This document shows positions 22,571 through 35,962 of a stretch of DNA of 64,000 nt, in pieces. The stretch is from Leptospira stimsonii. GTDB taxonomy: Bacteria > Spirochaetota > Leptospiria > Leptospirales > Leptospiraceae. Within the stretch, counting starts at the first letter, position 1. Each line of letters starts with the position of its first letter. The position numbers and the translations under genes are program-made. The notes below the pieces were generated by a model. That model saw only the letters and a list, made by a program, of their open reading frames with translations. It did no database searches and was not told the DNA's origin. The stretch is taken from positions 372,001 to 436,000 of the forward strand of contig NZ_QHCS01000001.1 in assembly GCF_003545875.1 (NCBI RefSeq), in the 5' to 3' direction.

Positions 22571-23431
22571 ATGATATGCTTCATGGCTGAGAAAAGAATT
22601 TTATGTTTTGTTTTCCTCTCGTTTTTTTCGATCTCAGTATTTTCTCAATCTGAGAATTCAGGTTCTCGCCTGGAAAAGATTCTCTCTAAAAAAGAAATCG
22701 TAGTCGGCGTTAATAAACAGTATGAACCGTTCTATATCGAGAATCCGAAAGACGGTTATCCGGGAGTGGATGCGGAACTTGCCAAACTCTACGCTGATTA
22801 TCTAGGTGTTTCTTTGAAGCTGGTCCCTCTCAAAACCTTTCGTCAATTTTCAGAGGATATTCGATCAGGTAAAATCGATCTTGCGTTTGCAGGGATGTCC
22901 ACCGATTTAAATCGAGGCAAACAAGTTACTTTTTCGGATCCGTATCTCGTTACTACGCCGGCTGGATTAGTAAGTAAAAAAATTCTTCCTCCCGAACCTG
23001 AAGGAAACATCGTAACATCTCGCAGATTTATGAGTCTGGGTGATCTTGCAACTCTAAGCGGGCTTGTGAGTTTTTCCGTAAGATCGAATACGACCAATCA
23101 TATTTATCTGCAAAAGAAATATGCAAAGCTTCCGATTTATAGTTATCTTTCCGATTCCATCGCAATCGATAATCTCCTCAGCAATAACGTAACTTGTTTC
23201 GTGGCAGACAGTTTTTTTATTCTCACATTACTTCAAAAGAACCCCTCATTAAAAGCGAACTATCTTCCTCTTTTAGGGAGCGTTCAGGAAGAATATATCA
23301 GCGCGGCGCTTCCGCAGAATGATTTGATTTTTGTGGATAATTTGAACTTCTTTATAAAGGAATTAAAACGAACTGGTGTTTTGGAAGAGTTGAGAAGCCG
23401 ATATTTTAATCAGAATAACTGGGTAAAATGA
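22571..23431 (+). CDS. Periplasmic solute-binding protein, amino-acid type (SBP_bac_3)
   Basis: 286 residues with a signal peptide (LCFVFLSFFSISVFS, cleavage near residue 25; start may instead be the second ATG at 22583). The mature part begins with the family pattern IVVGVNKQYEPFYI, followed by GVDAELAKLYADYLG and the DLAFAGMSTDLNRGKQVTFSDPY motif, typical of polar amino-acid binding proteins. No permease or ATPase gene adjoins it, so it may be an orphan binding protein or a sensor for a distant transporter. It is 3 bases upstream of the outer-membrane protein gene. Confidence 0.85.
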   Translation: MICFMAEKRILCFVFLSFFSISVFSQSENSGSRLEKILSKKEIVVGVNKQYEPFYIENPKDGYPGVDAELAKLYADYLGVSLKLVPLKTFRQFSEDIRSGKIDLAFAGMSTDLNRGKQVTFSDPYLVTTPAGLVSKKILPPEPEGNIVTSRRFMSLGDLATLSGLVSFSVRSNTTNHIYLQKKYAKLPIYSYLSDSIAIDNLLSNNVTCFVADSFFILTLLQKNPSLKANYLPLLGSVQEEYISAALPQNDLIFVDNLNFFIKELKRTGVLEELRSRYFNQNNWVK

Positions 23432-23434
23432 TCT

Positions 23435-25009
23435 GTGTCCATTGACCTTTTGAAAAAGGCAACTTTCTTCTATTGCCTCACGTATATTCTTATTCCAACT
23501 TCTATCTTCTCGCAGGAAATTGAAGAAAAGACGAAATTGGATTTTCAAGGAAATTACAGGGTTCGCGGATTCAATCTTGGAAGGGATATCTATACCACGC
23601 GCCAGACCGCGGCGACTCCGTATGATAAAGCGGCGTTTAAAACACAAGATCAAGCCGCTCAACAAGCGATTGCTGACAATGAAATTGCCGAACGATTAAA
23701 AGGAAATCCTTCCACTCTTTCTCCACGCAAGGAAGATATTTCTTACTTTGATACGAGAATGACGGTGAACATGAACTTCAATACTTCGAAATATTTCGAA
23801 GCGCTTTGGGGTGTTCAAGTCGGGGATATAACATTTGGTGGGAAAGGATTCGGGCAGAACTCCAATGTCGGTCCGGGACAAGGTGGTGAGGTCGGTTTTT
23901 CAGCGCCGGTAAATATTCAAACCACGTTTCTGTATCTCAATTTTAAACTTCCGGAAGACGCCTTTAGTCTGAGAGTAGGACAACAGTTATTTTCTTCTGC
24001 GAGAGGAAGAGTCGTATTTTCTCCGGGAACCGGAGTTACGATCAATAAAGACTTTCGATTATGGAATACTACGATTGAGGCTGGTTGGTTTGTTGCGAGA
24101 CAAAACGCCCAACTTGATCTTGATAAAAATACGTATGCAGATAAGAATTATATCGGAACAAATATTTATTTTTACGAAATTAAGACGAGTCTCTTAAATA
24201 ACGTAAAGAACGAACTCTATTCTTACTTCCTAGACGATACTGTCAATTCCATAGATAAAACAACGAATGCAAAAGGGAATGTGATCGCTCTGGATAGCGA
24301 AGTCGGCCAACTCTTTTGGCACGGTTTGATGACCGAAATCAATTTGTCCAATTTCGGATTTGTAGTTCACGGAATCTACAATCATGGGAAGGTTCACGCG
24401 CTCGATCCTTATAGAGATGCGGCCGGAAACGTCTTATATAATAAATATAGTAAACACAATATATCAGGTGGTATGGTCGATCTTCAATTCTCCTATCGGT
24501 ATAGCGAGAATTTGACTTTCAACTTGGTTGGTGTTGGAACTACTGGAAGACCCGGTTACGATAAGGATGGGAACAAGGCGAATCTGAAGGGTGGCGGTTA
24601 CAAAACGCTTTTACCAGGTTATTCGATCTCGAATATCGCAAACGACTTCACCGGTGGATATGCGCTTTTTTCAGGAAAAGATTCGAGCGGACTTTATGAA
24701 TATGGAATCAACGGAGACATCGTTGTCTATGGTCCTTTACTTTTAACCTTAGGTTATTACAGACTCTACGGTACTAAATCACCATATATAGAAAACAACC
24801 GTTACTTTAATTTTGATAACGGTTACAAAACGAGCGCTTACTTCGGCCAAGAATTCAACATAAATCTAAGATGGAACGCCTTTAGAGATATGCAGATATT
24901 GATGAGGTCCGGTTACTTTATCGCAGGCGACGGCTTGAAAGCGTATTTAGACACTAAGGATGGAAAAATTCTTAGGGAATTTTTTGTAACCGCTGAACAC
25001 CGGTTCTAA
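23435..25009 (+). CDS. Predicted outer-membrane beta-barrel protein, function unknown
   Basis: 524 residues with a GTG start and a signal peptide (FFYCLTYILIPTSIFSQ). The mature sequence shows alternating hydrophobic strands throughout (for example FSLRVGQQLFSSARGRVVFS, GPLLLTLGYYRLYGT) and ends EHRF with a terminal aromatic residue, typical of barrel proteins. It resembles the alginate-export/DUF1302-like porins of Leptospira, as does the gene at 63.0 kb, but I do not recognise a precise family. It overlaps the convergent recR by 4 bases. Confidence 0.75.
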   Translation: MSIDLLKKATFFYCLTYILIPTSIFSQEIEEKTKLDFQGNYRVRGFNLGRDIYTTRQTAATPYDKAAFKTQDQAAQQAIADNEIAERLKGNPSTLSPRKEDISYFDTRMTVNMNFNTSKYFEALWGVQVGDITFGGKGFGQNSNVGPGQGGEVGFSAPVNIQTTFLYLNFKLPEDAFSLRVGQQLFSSARGRVVFSPGTGVTINKDFRLWNTTIEAGWFVARQNAQLDLDKNTYADKNYIGTNIYFYEIKTSLLNNVKNELYSYFLDDTVNSIDKTTNAKGNVIALDSEVGQLFWHGLMTEINLSNFGFVVHGIYNHGKVHALDPYRDAAGNVLYNKYSKHNISGGMVDLQFSYRYSENLTFNLVGVGTTGRPGYDKDGNKANLKGGGYKTLLPGYSISNIANDFTGGYALFSGKDSSGLYEYGINGDIVVYGPLLLTLGYYRLYGTKSPYIENNRYFNFDNGYKTSAYFGQEFNINLRWNAFRDMQILMRSGYFIAGDGLKAYLDTKDGKILREFFVTAEHRF

Positions 25010-25608
25010 AGTTGCAGTCTAGAACGAATCGCTCTGCCTAACGTATATTGGTCGGAAAGTTCGATGGAACCGCCTACCGTGATTCCGTAAGCGATTCGAG
25101 TGACGTTGACCGAAAGTGGTTTGAGTTGGCTTGCCAGATAATCCGCAGTCGCGTCTCCTTCCAAAGTCGGATTGGTCGCGATCAATACTTCTTTTACTTG
25201 TTCTGGTTCGATCCGTTCCAATAATTCTTTGATTCGAAGATCACGAGGCCCGATTCCTTCCAATGGAGAAATGACTCCGTTTAGAACGTGATACTTCCCT
25301 TGAAACTCCCGCGTATTTTCAATGAAAAAAATATCTTCCGGTTGTTCAACGACGCAAAAGGTATGAGAATCCCGTTTTTCGGAAGTGCAGATATCACAGA
25401 TCGGTGTTTCGGAATAGGATCCGCAACGTTTACAAAACTGAATTCTACTCTTCGTATCCGCAAGTTGATGAATGAATTGATTGAAGAGACCTTGCTCAAG
25501 TCTTAATAGGTGAAAGCTGATACGAAAGGCACTCTTTCTTCCGATTCCAGGAAGCGAAGATAAAGCTTCCACCATCTCGTCAAGCAGGTGATTAGCCAAG
25601 ATTTCCAC
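25006..25608 (-). CDS. recR: Recombination protein RecR
   Basis: 200 residues, standard size. RecR forms a DNA clamp with RecO/RecF that promotes RecA loading. An N-terminal HhH (LPGIGRKSAFRISFH, about 18-32), a C4 zinc finger (CKRCGSYSETPICDIC) and a TOPRIM domain beginning FCVVEQPEDIF with its later GDATADYLA block. It follows ybaB with a 17-base overlap and completes the usual dnaX-ybaB-recR operon. Confidence 0.97.
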   Translation of the reverse strand: MEILANHLLDEMVEALSSLPGIGRKSAFRISFHLLRLEQGLFNQFIHQLADTKSRIQFCKRCGSYSETPICDICTSEKRDSHTFCVVEQPEDIFFIENTREFQGKYHVLNGVISPLEGIGPRDLRIKELLERIEPEQVKEVLIATNPTLEGDATADYLASQLKPLSVNVTRIAYGITVGGSIELSDQYTLGRAIRSRLQL

Positions 25609-25939
25609 CGAACATTTTGGAAATTTCTGAAAAGTCTAAACCACCCGATGCCGATTGAAATTCGTAAGCCGTAGCTTCTCTCGCTTTTTTTAGCGCGTCG
25701 TTCGTTGCCGCTAAAACGAGATCTTCGAGCATCTTATTGTCATCGGCGTCGAACAGCTGTTTGTTGATAAAGACATTCGTAATCAAACCTTCTCCGGTTG
25801 CTGTAACGGTCACCATTCCTGCGCCGGCATCGCCTGTGACACGAATTGCAGAAACGCGCTTTTTGACTTCTTCCATCTTTTCGCGGAACGCGCCCATGTT
25901 GGAAAGAATCTCGGAAAAGTTTTTTATTTTATCAAACAT
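25592..25939 (-). CDS. YbaB/EbfC family nucleoid-associated protein
   Basis: 115 residues. YbaB/EbfC proteins are small DNA-binding dimers that coat the nucleoid. The first 30 residues form a helix (MFDKIKNFSEILSNMGAFRE and on), then beta strands with GAGMVTVTATGEG and the C-terminal helix with DLVLAATNDALKKA, matching the family's core order. It lies between dnaX (5 bases upstream) and recR (overlap), the standard neighbourhood. Confidence 0.93.
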   Translation of the reverse strand: MFDKIKNFSEILSNMGAFREKMEEVKKRVSAIRVTGDAGAGMVTVTATGEGLITNVFINKQLFDADDNKMLEDLVLAATNDALKKAREATAYEFQSASGGLDFSEISKMFGGNLG

Positions 25940-25944
25940 AATGA

Positions 25945-27402
<1,458 letters not shown>

Positions 27403-27407
27403 AAAAT

Positions 27408-27497
<90 letters not shown>

Positions 27498-27531
27498 ATA
27501 GCATTCAGGAATTCCGTCAAGAGGCTGTACG

Positions 27532-27999
27532 TCAATTGAATTTCTTTCGTCTGGCCTTGAAAAACGATTTGAACGCATCTTTCGAAATCTCTGCGGGAAT
27601 ACAAATCAACTCCGGGAAAAAATTACGAGAGTAGATGGTTTCGATGCTTAAGGAAGAAATTCCTTCTCCTTGTTTTGCGGGAAGAAGATAGATGACCTTG
27701 GGAATTCTCGAAAGAAGAATCGTGCCAGCACACATCAAGCACGGTTCTAAAGAAGTAATCAGCAAACAATCTAAAAGATAACGAGTTCCGATTTTCTCTT
27801 TTGCCTCTCTCAAACAAAGTATTTCGCTGTGAAAGGAAGAATCGGAATTCTTTTCGACTTCGTTAAATGATTCGGCGATCAACTCTTCGTGCTTATAGAT
27901 CCTCGTAAAACTAGGAATTTCTTCACCACCAAGTGAAATGAGACTTTCCATTCTACTCAAGAAATCGGGAAGAATCTTATGATTTGGGAAAGGATCCAT
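27532..27999 (-). CDS. tadA: tRNA-specific adenosine deaminase-like protein (TadA family)
   Basis: 155 residues of the cytidine/deoxycytidylate deaminase superfamily. Zinc site: HSE (His57, Glu59; the usual HAE) and EPCLMCAG (Cys87, Cys90). The PCLMC block and overall order fit TadA, which converts A34 to inosine in tRNA-Arg(ACG); guanine-deaminase-like paralogues cannot be fully excluded. The N-terminus is longer and less conserved than in E. coli TadA. The position beside tRNA-Ser and dnaX is common for tadA. Confidence 0.82.
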   Translation of the reverse strand: MDPFPNHKILPDFLSRMESLISLGGEEIPSFTRIYKHEELIAESFNEVEKNSDSSFHSEILCLREAKEKIGTRYLLDCLLITSLEPCLMCAGTILLSRIPKVIYLLPAKQGEGISSLSIETIYSRNFFPELICIPAEISKDAFKSFFKARRKKFN

Positions 28000-28057
28000 C
28001 GAGTTACTCTACAAATTCTTCTTGATAAGACCTTCGGTAAATGGTTTTTTCAACGGA

Positions 28058-29677
28058 ATGATTCTCTCCGCGAAGTTTTTACATAACGCAGTTTCGGAAA
28101 ACAGGAATAATTCTGTTTTAATTCGACTCAATTCTCCAACCGGGGCCGCGAATCCGGATCGAAGACCGATTGTTCTGGGTTTGGCGATCGATCGAAGTTG
28201 GTCGATGAAAGGGGAAAAGTTGGAAGCAGTGATTCAATCCGCTTCATCTTTGGTCAACTGGTTGACTCGAAGAGATTTTCTTTCGGTGATCGCCTATGCG
28301 GAAGATATTCACGTTATTCAACCGATCGTTCAACTGGTTGAAAAGTCTTCGATCATAAATCGTATTCATACGATTCAACCCGGAACTTCCACAAATCTTT
28401 CCGGTGGTTGGCTTCATACTCTGAGAGGACTCGAATTATTTTCCGATTCTACCGTATACAAAAGAGCGATATTGCTTACGGACGGAAATCCTACGCAAGG
28501 AATTACGGACCCTTTGGATCTGATTCAAATCGCAGGAGATCATTACAAAAAAGGAATCTCAACAACTGTGATCGGTTTCGGAGACGACTTTAACGAAATT
28601 CTTTTGAAGGACATCGCCGATGCTGGCGGCGGTAATTTTTATTATATCGAAAGTCCGGAAGCAACGGGCGATATATTCTTCAGAGAATTCGGCGATATCG
28701 GTTCCTTATACGCCCAATCGATTGAAACTAAAGTTCAATTCGGGAGCGATGTGGAATTTTTAGAATTGTTAAGCGACATTTCATATTATACCGAATTGGA
28801 TCCGGAACAGTCCAGTAGAACGAAAGCGATCATTCTGCAATGTGGAGATATGCGGGCCGATGATATTCGTAATATAGTCTTAAAAGTAAGAACACATCCT
28901 GAAAATCTTATAAATAATGCGGACAAAGAATCTGGTATTTCCGTTGCGAGCTCGTTTTACAACCTTTCGGAAAGGATGAAGTTGGAAAAAGTTTCCTTTC
29001 AACTGAAGCCGGATTGGAAATCCACTTCGATCAAAGAAGACGCCGATGTAATCGTGGAATCCATCGTCGCAAAGTCGGGAAAAATGCTTAAAAAAGCAAG
29101 TTCGCTTATCAAAGAAGGTTCGCTGGAGGATGCGTCAAAAGTGCTTACATCTCTGATAAAGGACGTAGACAACCAATTGGATCTTGCGCCGGATGTGATG
29201 GGATCTCTCAAATCCCGTTTAGAGGCGTTAGAAGCGAAAATCAAGGAGAATTCAAAAACCGCAGGAAAACATCTAATGGCCGGCGCGTACGATATCCAAT
29301 ATCGGACGATTGATCCGATTTCTGAGGAAGTGGAATATCACGATCATATCTTCGTCTACAAATCCGTTGGAGATATCGATTTATACAAGTGTCCCGAGTT
29401 AAAATCAAACGTTCAGGAAAAAATGTTAGAAGGATATCGTTTTGTAATCATCAATCTGAAGTCTTCCTCTTACATCGATTCTTCAGCAATTGGAACATTG
29501 ATACAGATTTCGGGTTGGTTGAAAAGAAGAGGCGGAGAATTGATAGTTTCCGATCTGAGAGATTCGGTAAAAAAAGTTTTTTCGATCACTCGCTTGGAGA
29601 GTCATATTCGAGTCGCGGACACGGAAGAAGCCGCACGTTTGATTGTCAGCGATGTCATTCAAGAAAGAAGTCTCTGA
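28058..29677 (+). CDS. VWA-domain protein with C-terminal STAS domain
   Basis: About 539 residues from the ATG at 28058; a TTG 12 codons upstream is also in frame, and neither has a clear Shine-Dalgarno. The N-terminal von Willebrand A domain (about 35-215) has a complete MIDAS metal site: DRSWS (DxSxS), the Thr in PGTSTNL and the Asp in LLTDGNP. The middle (about 215-430) is mixed alpha/beta and helical. The last about 100 residues are a STAS (anti-sigma-antagonist-like) domain with the strand VIINLKSSSYIDSSAIGTL, whose DSS serine is in the position phosphorylated in SpoIIAA-type proteins, and GGELIVSDL after it. No signal peptide, so cytoplasmic. Role unknown. Confidence 0.85.
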   Translation: MILSAKFLHNAVSENRNNSVLIRLNSPTGAANPDRRPIVLGLAIDRSWSMKGEKLEAVIQSASSLVNWLTRRDFLSVIAYAEDIHVIQPIVQLVEKSSIINRIHTIQPGTSTNLSGGWLHTLRGLELFSDSTVYKRAILLTDGNPTQGITDPLDLIQIAGDHYKKGISTTVIGFGDDFNEILLKDIADAGGGNFYYIESPEATGDIFFREFGDIGSLYAQSIETKVQFGSDVEFLELLSDISYYTELDPEQSSRTKAIILQCGDMRADDIRNIVLKVRTHPENLINNADKESGISVASSFYNLSERMKLEKVSFQLKPDWKSTSIKEDADVIVESIVAKSGKMLKKASSLIKEGSLEDASKVLTSLIKDVDNQLDLAPDVMGSLKSRLEALEAKIKENSKTAGKHLMAGAYDIQYRTIDPISEEVEYHDHIFVYKSVGDIDLYKCPELKSNVQEKMLEGYRFVIINLKSSSYIDSSAIGTLIQISGWLKRRGGELIVSDLRDSVKKVFSITRLESHIRVADTEEAARLIVSDVIQERSL

Positions 29678-29698
29678 AGAATCACATCGCTTGAAATC

Positions 29699-29917
29699 TT
29701 AGTTTCCTTTTACTTCGCTCTCCGCTTCGATTACTGCTTCGCGAATTTCGTCGTAAAGTTCGGGAGGAATAGCGATTCCTTTTTGAGTGGGTTTTTTTTC
29801 GCCGTCTTTGTCCGTATACCAGACGCGGAGATTGAGATACTTTGTTCCTTTGTATTCGGAAACTTCAACACGAATCACTTCTCCTCGCCCTTTGTCTACA
29901 TCACGGATTACACCCAT
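29699..29917 (-). CDS. PC4/Sub1-like transcriptional coactivator-family protein
   Basis: 72 residues. Most of the protein matches the PC4 (p15) single-stranded DNA-binding fold: a beta-rich core, GEVIRVEVSEYKGTKYLNLR, then W-Y-T-D-K-D-G-E-K-K-P-T-Q-K-G, then the helix LYDEIREAVIEA. Bacterial PC4-like proteins are single-stranded DNA or RNA binders. It is a monocistronic leftward gene between the VWA-STAS gene and the ferredoxin-NADP reductase terminator; GGAG is seen shortly upstream of its ATG. Confidence 0.85.
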   Translation of the reverse strand: MGVIRDVDKGRGEVIRVEVSEYKGTKYLNLRVWYTDKDGEKKPTQKGIAIPPELYDEIREAVIEAESEVKGN

Positions 29918-30012
29918 TGCTGATTCTCCCGGTAAAATTTAGACCAATATAAAGTAAGGATAGAAATTCGATCTATTCGTTTTTTCTGATATGACATGGA
30001 ATTCTAAAATAA

Positions 30013-30048
30013 AAAAGCCGAAGGATACTTTCGTTTCCATCGGCTTTT
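30013..30048 (-). terminator. intrinsic terminator after ferredoxin-NADP reductase
   Basis: Stem AAAAGCCGA / TCGGCTTTT (30013-30021 with 30040-30048) plus an inner GGA/TCC pairing. The T-rich tail on the minus strand (TTTTTTATTTTAG) follows. It starts about 24 bases beyond the stop of 30072-31004. Confidence 0.75.
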
Positions 30049-30071
30049 CAAATGCAGGAATTCGAATCGAA

Positions 30072-31004
<933 letters not shown>

Positions 31005-31220
31005 GAGCGGTTACAATTCCTAAAAATGAAGAATTTTTCAAATTTTCCTACATGGTTTTAGGGGAAGGCATTTCGTCAAACGGGATATTTGATACGATTT
31101 CCTAAGTGTTAAATAAATCTGATAAAATGAAATATAGGAATTCTTCGGCCGTATTTTTTTTGAGTGACGACTTTGCTATTTCGAATCTCCGTGTATCAAC
31201 CAAAATAAAACGAGGGAATC

Positions 31221-32273
<1,053 letters not shown>

Positions 32274-32812
32274 GATTCAGCTTGACGGGTTCGAAAACCG
32301 GACCCAGTCTTTCTCCTACACCCCATTGGAGGATTCCCTTGCATTCCCGAGCGAACGAAGATAACCCGGCAAAAGAACCGGACAGAATCTCCCGTAAGCC
32401 GGACCTTTCCCAAAGTAAAAAGATTGGAAGGTTGTTGGAGACCCTCGCCGATAGCATTTTAGAAAACGATTCTACAAATATAGTTTTCTTGAATGAGATT
32501 CAAAACAGTCGATCTGAGAATTCTATACAAAAATAGAATCTCTTCAAACATCTGAATCGGTTCCTTGCGGGCCGATTTCTTGTTCTTCTAAAAGAAATCA
32601 GAAACTTCATCCTAAATTAAGAAAGGTTCTTCTTTTCCGATGGAACTAAGGAATTTGCCGAAATGGAAGTTCAAATGGACTTTAAGTCCGTATTCAATTC
32701 AAATTTCAGCGAAATACTTTGTCGGAACAATTGAATCGGGATCAAAAGAATCTGGACTCTGTTAGGATCGTTCACGCTGAGAAATTGAGTTTTTAAAGAA
32801 CAATGAAATAAG
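32274..32812. other. 539-bp stretch after lpxD without a convincing gene
   Basis: Open frames exist on both strands (106 codons plus, from 32216, starting inside lpxD; 75 codons minus, 32230-32457), but neither has a Shine-Dalgarno, recognised domain or consistent composition. A weak AATCGG/CCGATT hairpin occurs at about 32555-32577. The rest (32580-32812) is featureless to me. Confidence 0.35.
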
Positions 32813-33310
32813 CTATAGATCTTCAGCCGCATTTTTTGTTACCGGTTTTTTGATTCCTACGAGCAGACTCGAAAATTCATGAGCTTTCCACGCGCCCATT
32901 GCGTTTCTTTTAAGAGTGGCTGGCCTTGCCGTATAAGCTCCGGAAGAAGGAATGAAAAGTTTTCTTTGTCCGGATTCTTCCGTTCCGCTAAAACGATTCC
33001 CGCTTAAAGTAAAACGATAAGGTGACCCGTTTGGCTTATAGTGATTAGTAGGCGTCGAGCTGGGAAGATAGGATTCGATACGAATGTCGCTCTGTTGTTT
33101 CTTGAGTTGGTCGGTAATATTCTTATTCAATGAAAAACCTATGTAACCGTTCCTATCCTGAGTAAGAAGAGAAGAATCTAATATAAGAATAAACGCCTTC
33201 GTGCTATCCTCTTTATTCTTTAAATATAGATTCAATGCGGCTATGAGCAAGATTGGCGTTCCATGAGGAGAAGACGATTGCTCTGCTCGAAAGGAATCGC
33301 AGGATGTCAA
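32813..33310 (-). CDS. Hypothetical exported protein or lipoprotein, possibly truncated
   Basis: 165 codons, starting TTG (33308-33310) just after an in-frame stop. The sequence begins with SCDS, reminiscent of a lipoprotein cysteine, but the signal peptide expected before it is in another frame: an ATG-initiated frame (from 33344) reads MRRSFFLTDRFDIL and runs through the same DNA. This suggests a frameshift or loss of the 5' end. The middle, AFILILDSSLLTQDRNGYIGFSLN, and the C-terminal AHEFSSLLVGIKKP look protein-like. No family recognised. Confidence 0.45.
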   Translation of the reverse strand: MTSCDSFRAEQSSSPHGTPILLIAALNLYLKNKEDSTKAFILILDSSLLTQDRNGYIGFSLNKNITDQLKKQQSDIRIESYLPSSTPTNHYKPNGSPYRFTLSGNRFSGTEESGQRKLFIPSSGAYTARPATLKRNAMGAWKAHEFSSLLVGIKKPVTKNAAEDL

Positions 33311-33417
33311 ATCGATCGGTCAAAAAGAAACTTCTCCTCATACCGACTCGTTTTGTGCCGTGAATGAAAACGGAATTAGAAGGGAAAAAAGAAAATATCC
33401 AACTAAATAACGAAGTT

Positions 33418-33440
33418 CCTAGGAGCATCCTGCTCCTAGG
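33418..33440. repeat. 10-bp perfect inverted repeat (hairpin)
   Basis: CCTAGGAGCA-TCC-TGCTCCTAGG with a 3-base loop. It is followed by a GC-richer 60-base stretch (33441-33500) unlike its surroundings. It could be a terminator-like hairpin, or part of a dispersed repeat; only a genome-wide comparison would tell. Confidence 0.5.
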
Positions 33441-33536
33441 TCGCGTTCATCACGCTCACTAAGGATCGCTTTCCCAAGCTCGTGTTCGAGTCAGGGAGTG
33501 ATTAGAATAAAATTATTTTTTGCGAAGGAAGAGATA

Positions 33537-33608
<72 letters not shown>

Positions 33609-33683
33609 GAATCGTGCAAAAATCATTTTTTTGTGGTTAGGGTGCTTGTCAATCTAAAAGAAGATTTTTTATTATCCACTGAG

Positions 33684-35229
<1,546 letters not shown>

Positions 35230-35240
<11 letters not shown>

Positions 35241-35559
35241 AGAAGAACTTACGGTCCAATCCTTCGAAGAATTGTCTTACTTTGACAATTTGGCTCTTTA
35301 CTATCTGTGTAATGAAACTCCTCCACAAACTCTTGCTCTTGCATTTTTAATCGGAGATAAAAAAGTCTGCGGTTCGATGTTGGGAGTTTTGGAAGGGAAA
35401 CGAAGAGAATACGTTCACCAATTGATGGCAGAACAGCAAGATGTCGGAGCCGCGAAAAAACAATCCGCCGTCCAAGGTTTGCTCATTATCGCGGAAGGTT
35501 TAATTACTCGTAAGTTGATCGAGAAAAAGGGACAATTTTATTACGGAACGCAACGTTAG
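35230..35559 (+). CDS. Small FliG-middle-domain-like protein
   Basis: 109 residues. Residues about 14-65 follow the FliG middle-domain pattern: L-x-L-Y-Y-L-C-N-E-T-P-P-Q-T-L-A-L-A-F-L-I-G, similar to the EHPQ-T-I-A-L-I-L-S motif, then a second helical pair with VLEGKRREYVHQLMAEQ. The N- and C-terminal FliG domains, including the torque residues, are absent, so this is not a motor rotor subunit in the usual sense. Overlap of 11 bases with the M32 gene suggests coupling. Whether it acts at the flagellar switch or elsewhere is inference from resemblance only. Confidence 0.55.
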
Positions 35560-35942
35560 TGGTTCTTTTGAGATAACGCGGACCATCCGAGAAACGCCCA
35601 AGCAAGAAGAAAACTAATTCCTCCGATCGGAGTGATTGCGCCTAAAACTCTAATTCCTGTGATCGCAAGGAGATAAAGAGAACCGGAGAAGATAAAAATA
35701 CCGGCGAGATATAGGATTGAGGAAATCAGCGCGAATCTACTCGATTGAACATATCCTGTGATCGCCAAGATCAACGGAGGAATACTATGAATGAGGTGAT
35801 ACTTATTGCCGGTTTCGTAGATAACGATCATCTCAGGAGTCAAGTACGGTTTTAGAGCGTGAGCTCCGAACGCACCGATTGCTACTGCTAAAAAACCGGA
35901 AATGGAAGAAAGAATCAGAATCGTTTTTTGTTTTCCTGTCAT
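35556..35942 (-). CDS. DUF423 family membrane protein
   Basis: 128 residues with four predicted transmembrane segments (about 8-27, 46-66, 70-90, 97-118). The family pattern is present: the N-terminal AVAIGAFGAHALK and GNKYHLIHSIPPLILA region, then LAGIFIFSGSLYLLAITG and LGAITPIGGISFLLAWAFL. DUF423 members are small inner-membrane proteins of unknown function. It overlaps the preceding convergent gene by 4 bases at the stop codons. Confidence 0.9.
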   Translation of the reverse strand: MTGKQKTILILSSISGFLAVAIGAFGAHALKPYLTPEMIVIYETGNKYHLIHSIPPLILAITGYVQSSRFALISSILYLAGIFIFSGSLYLLAITGIRVLGAITPIGGISFLLAWAFLGWSALSQKNH

Positions 35943-35962
35943 AAACTCTCAAAAAAATCGAT

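Noticed and set aside
33633..33683. Upstream GTG start for the M32 peptidase
   Set aside because: Adds residues with no family match; ATG 33684 aligns better with the family start.
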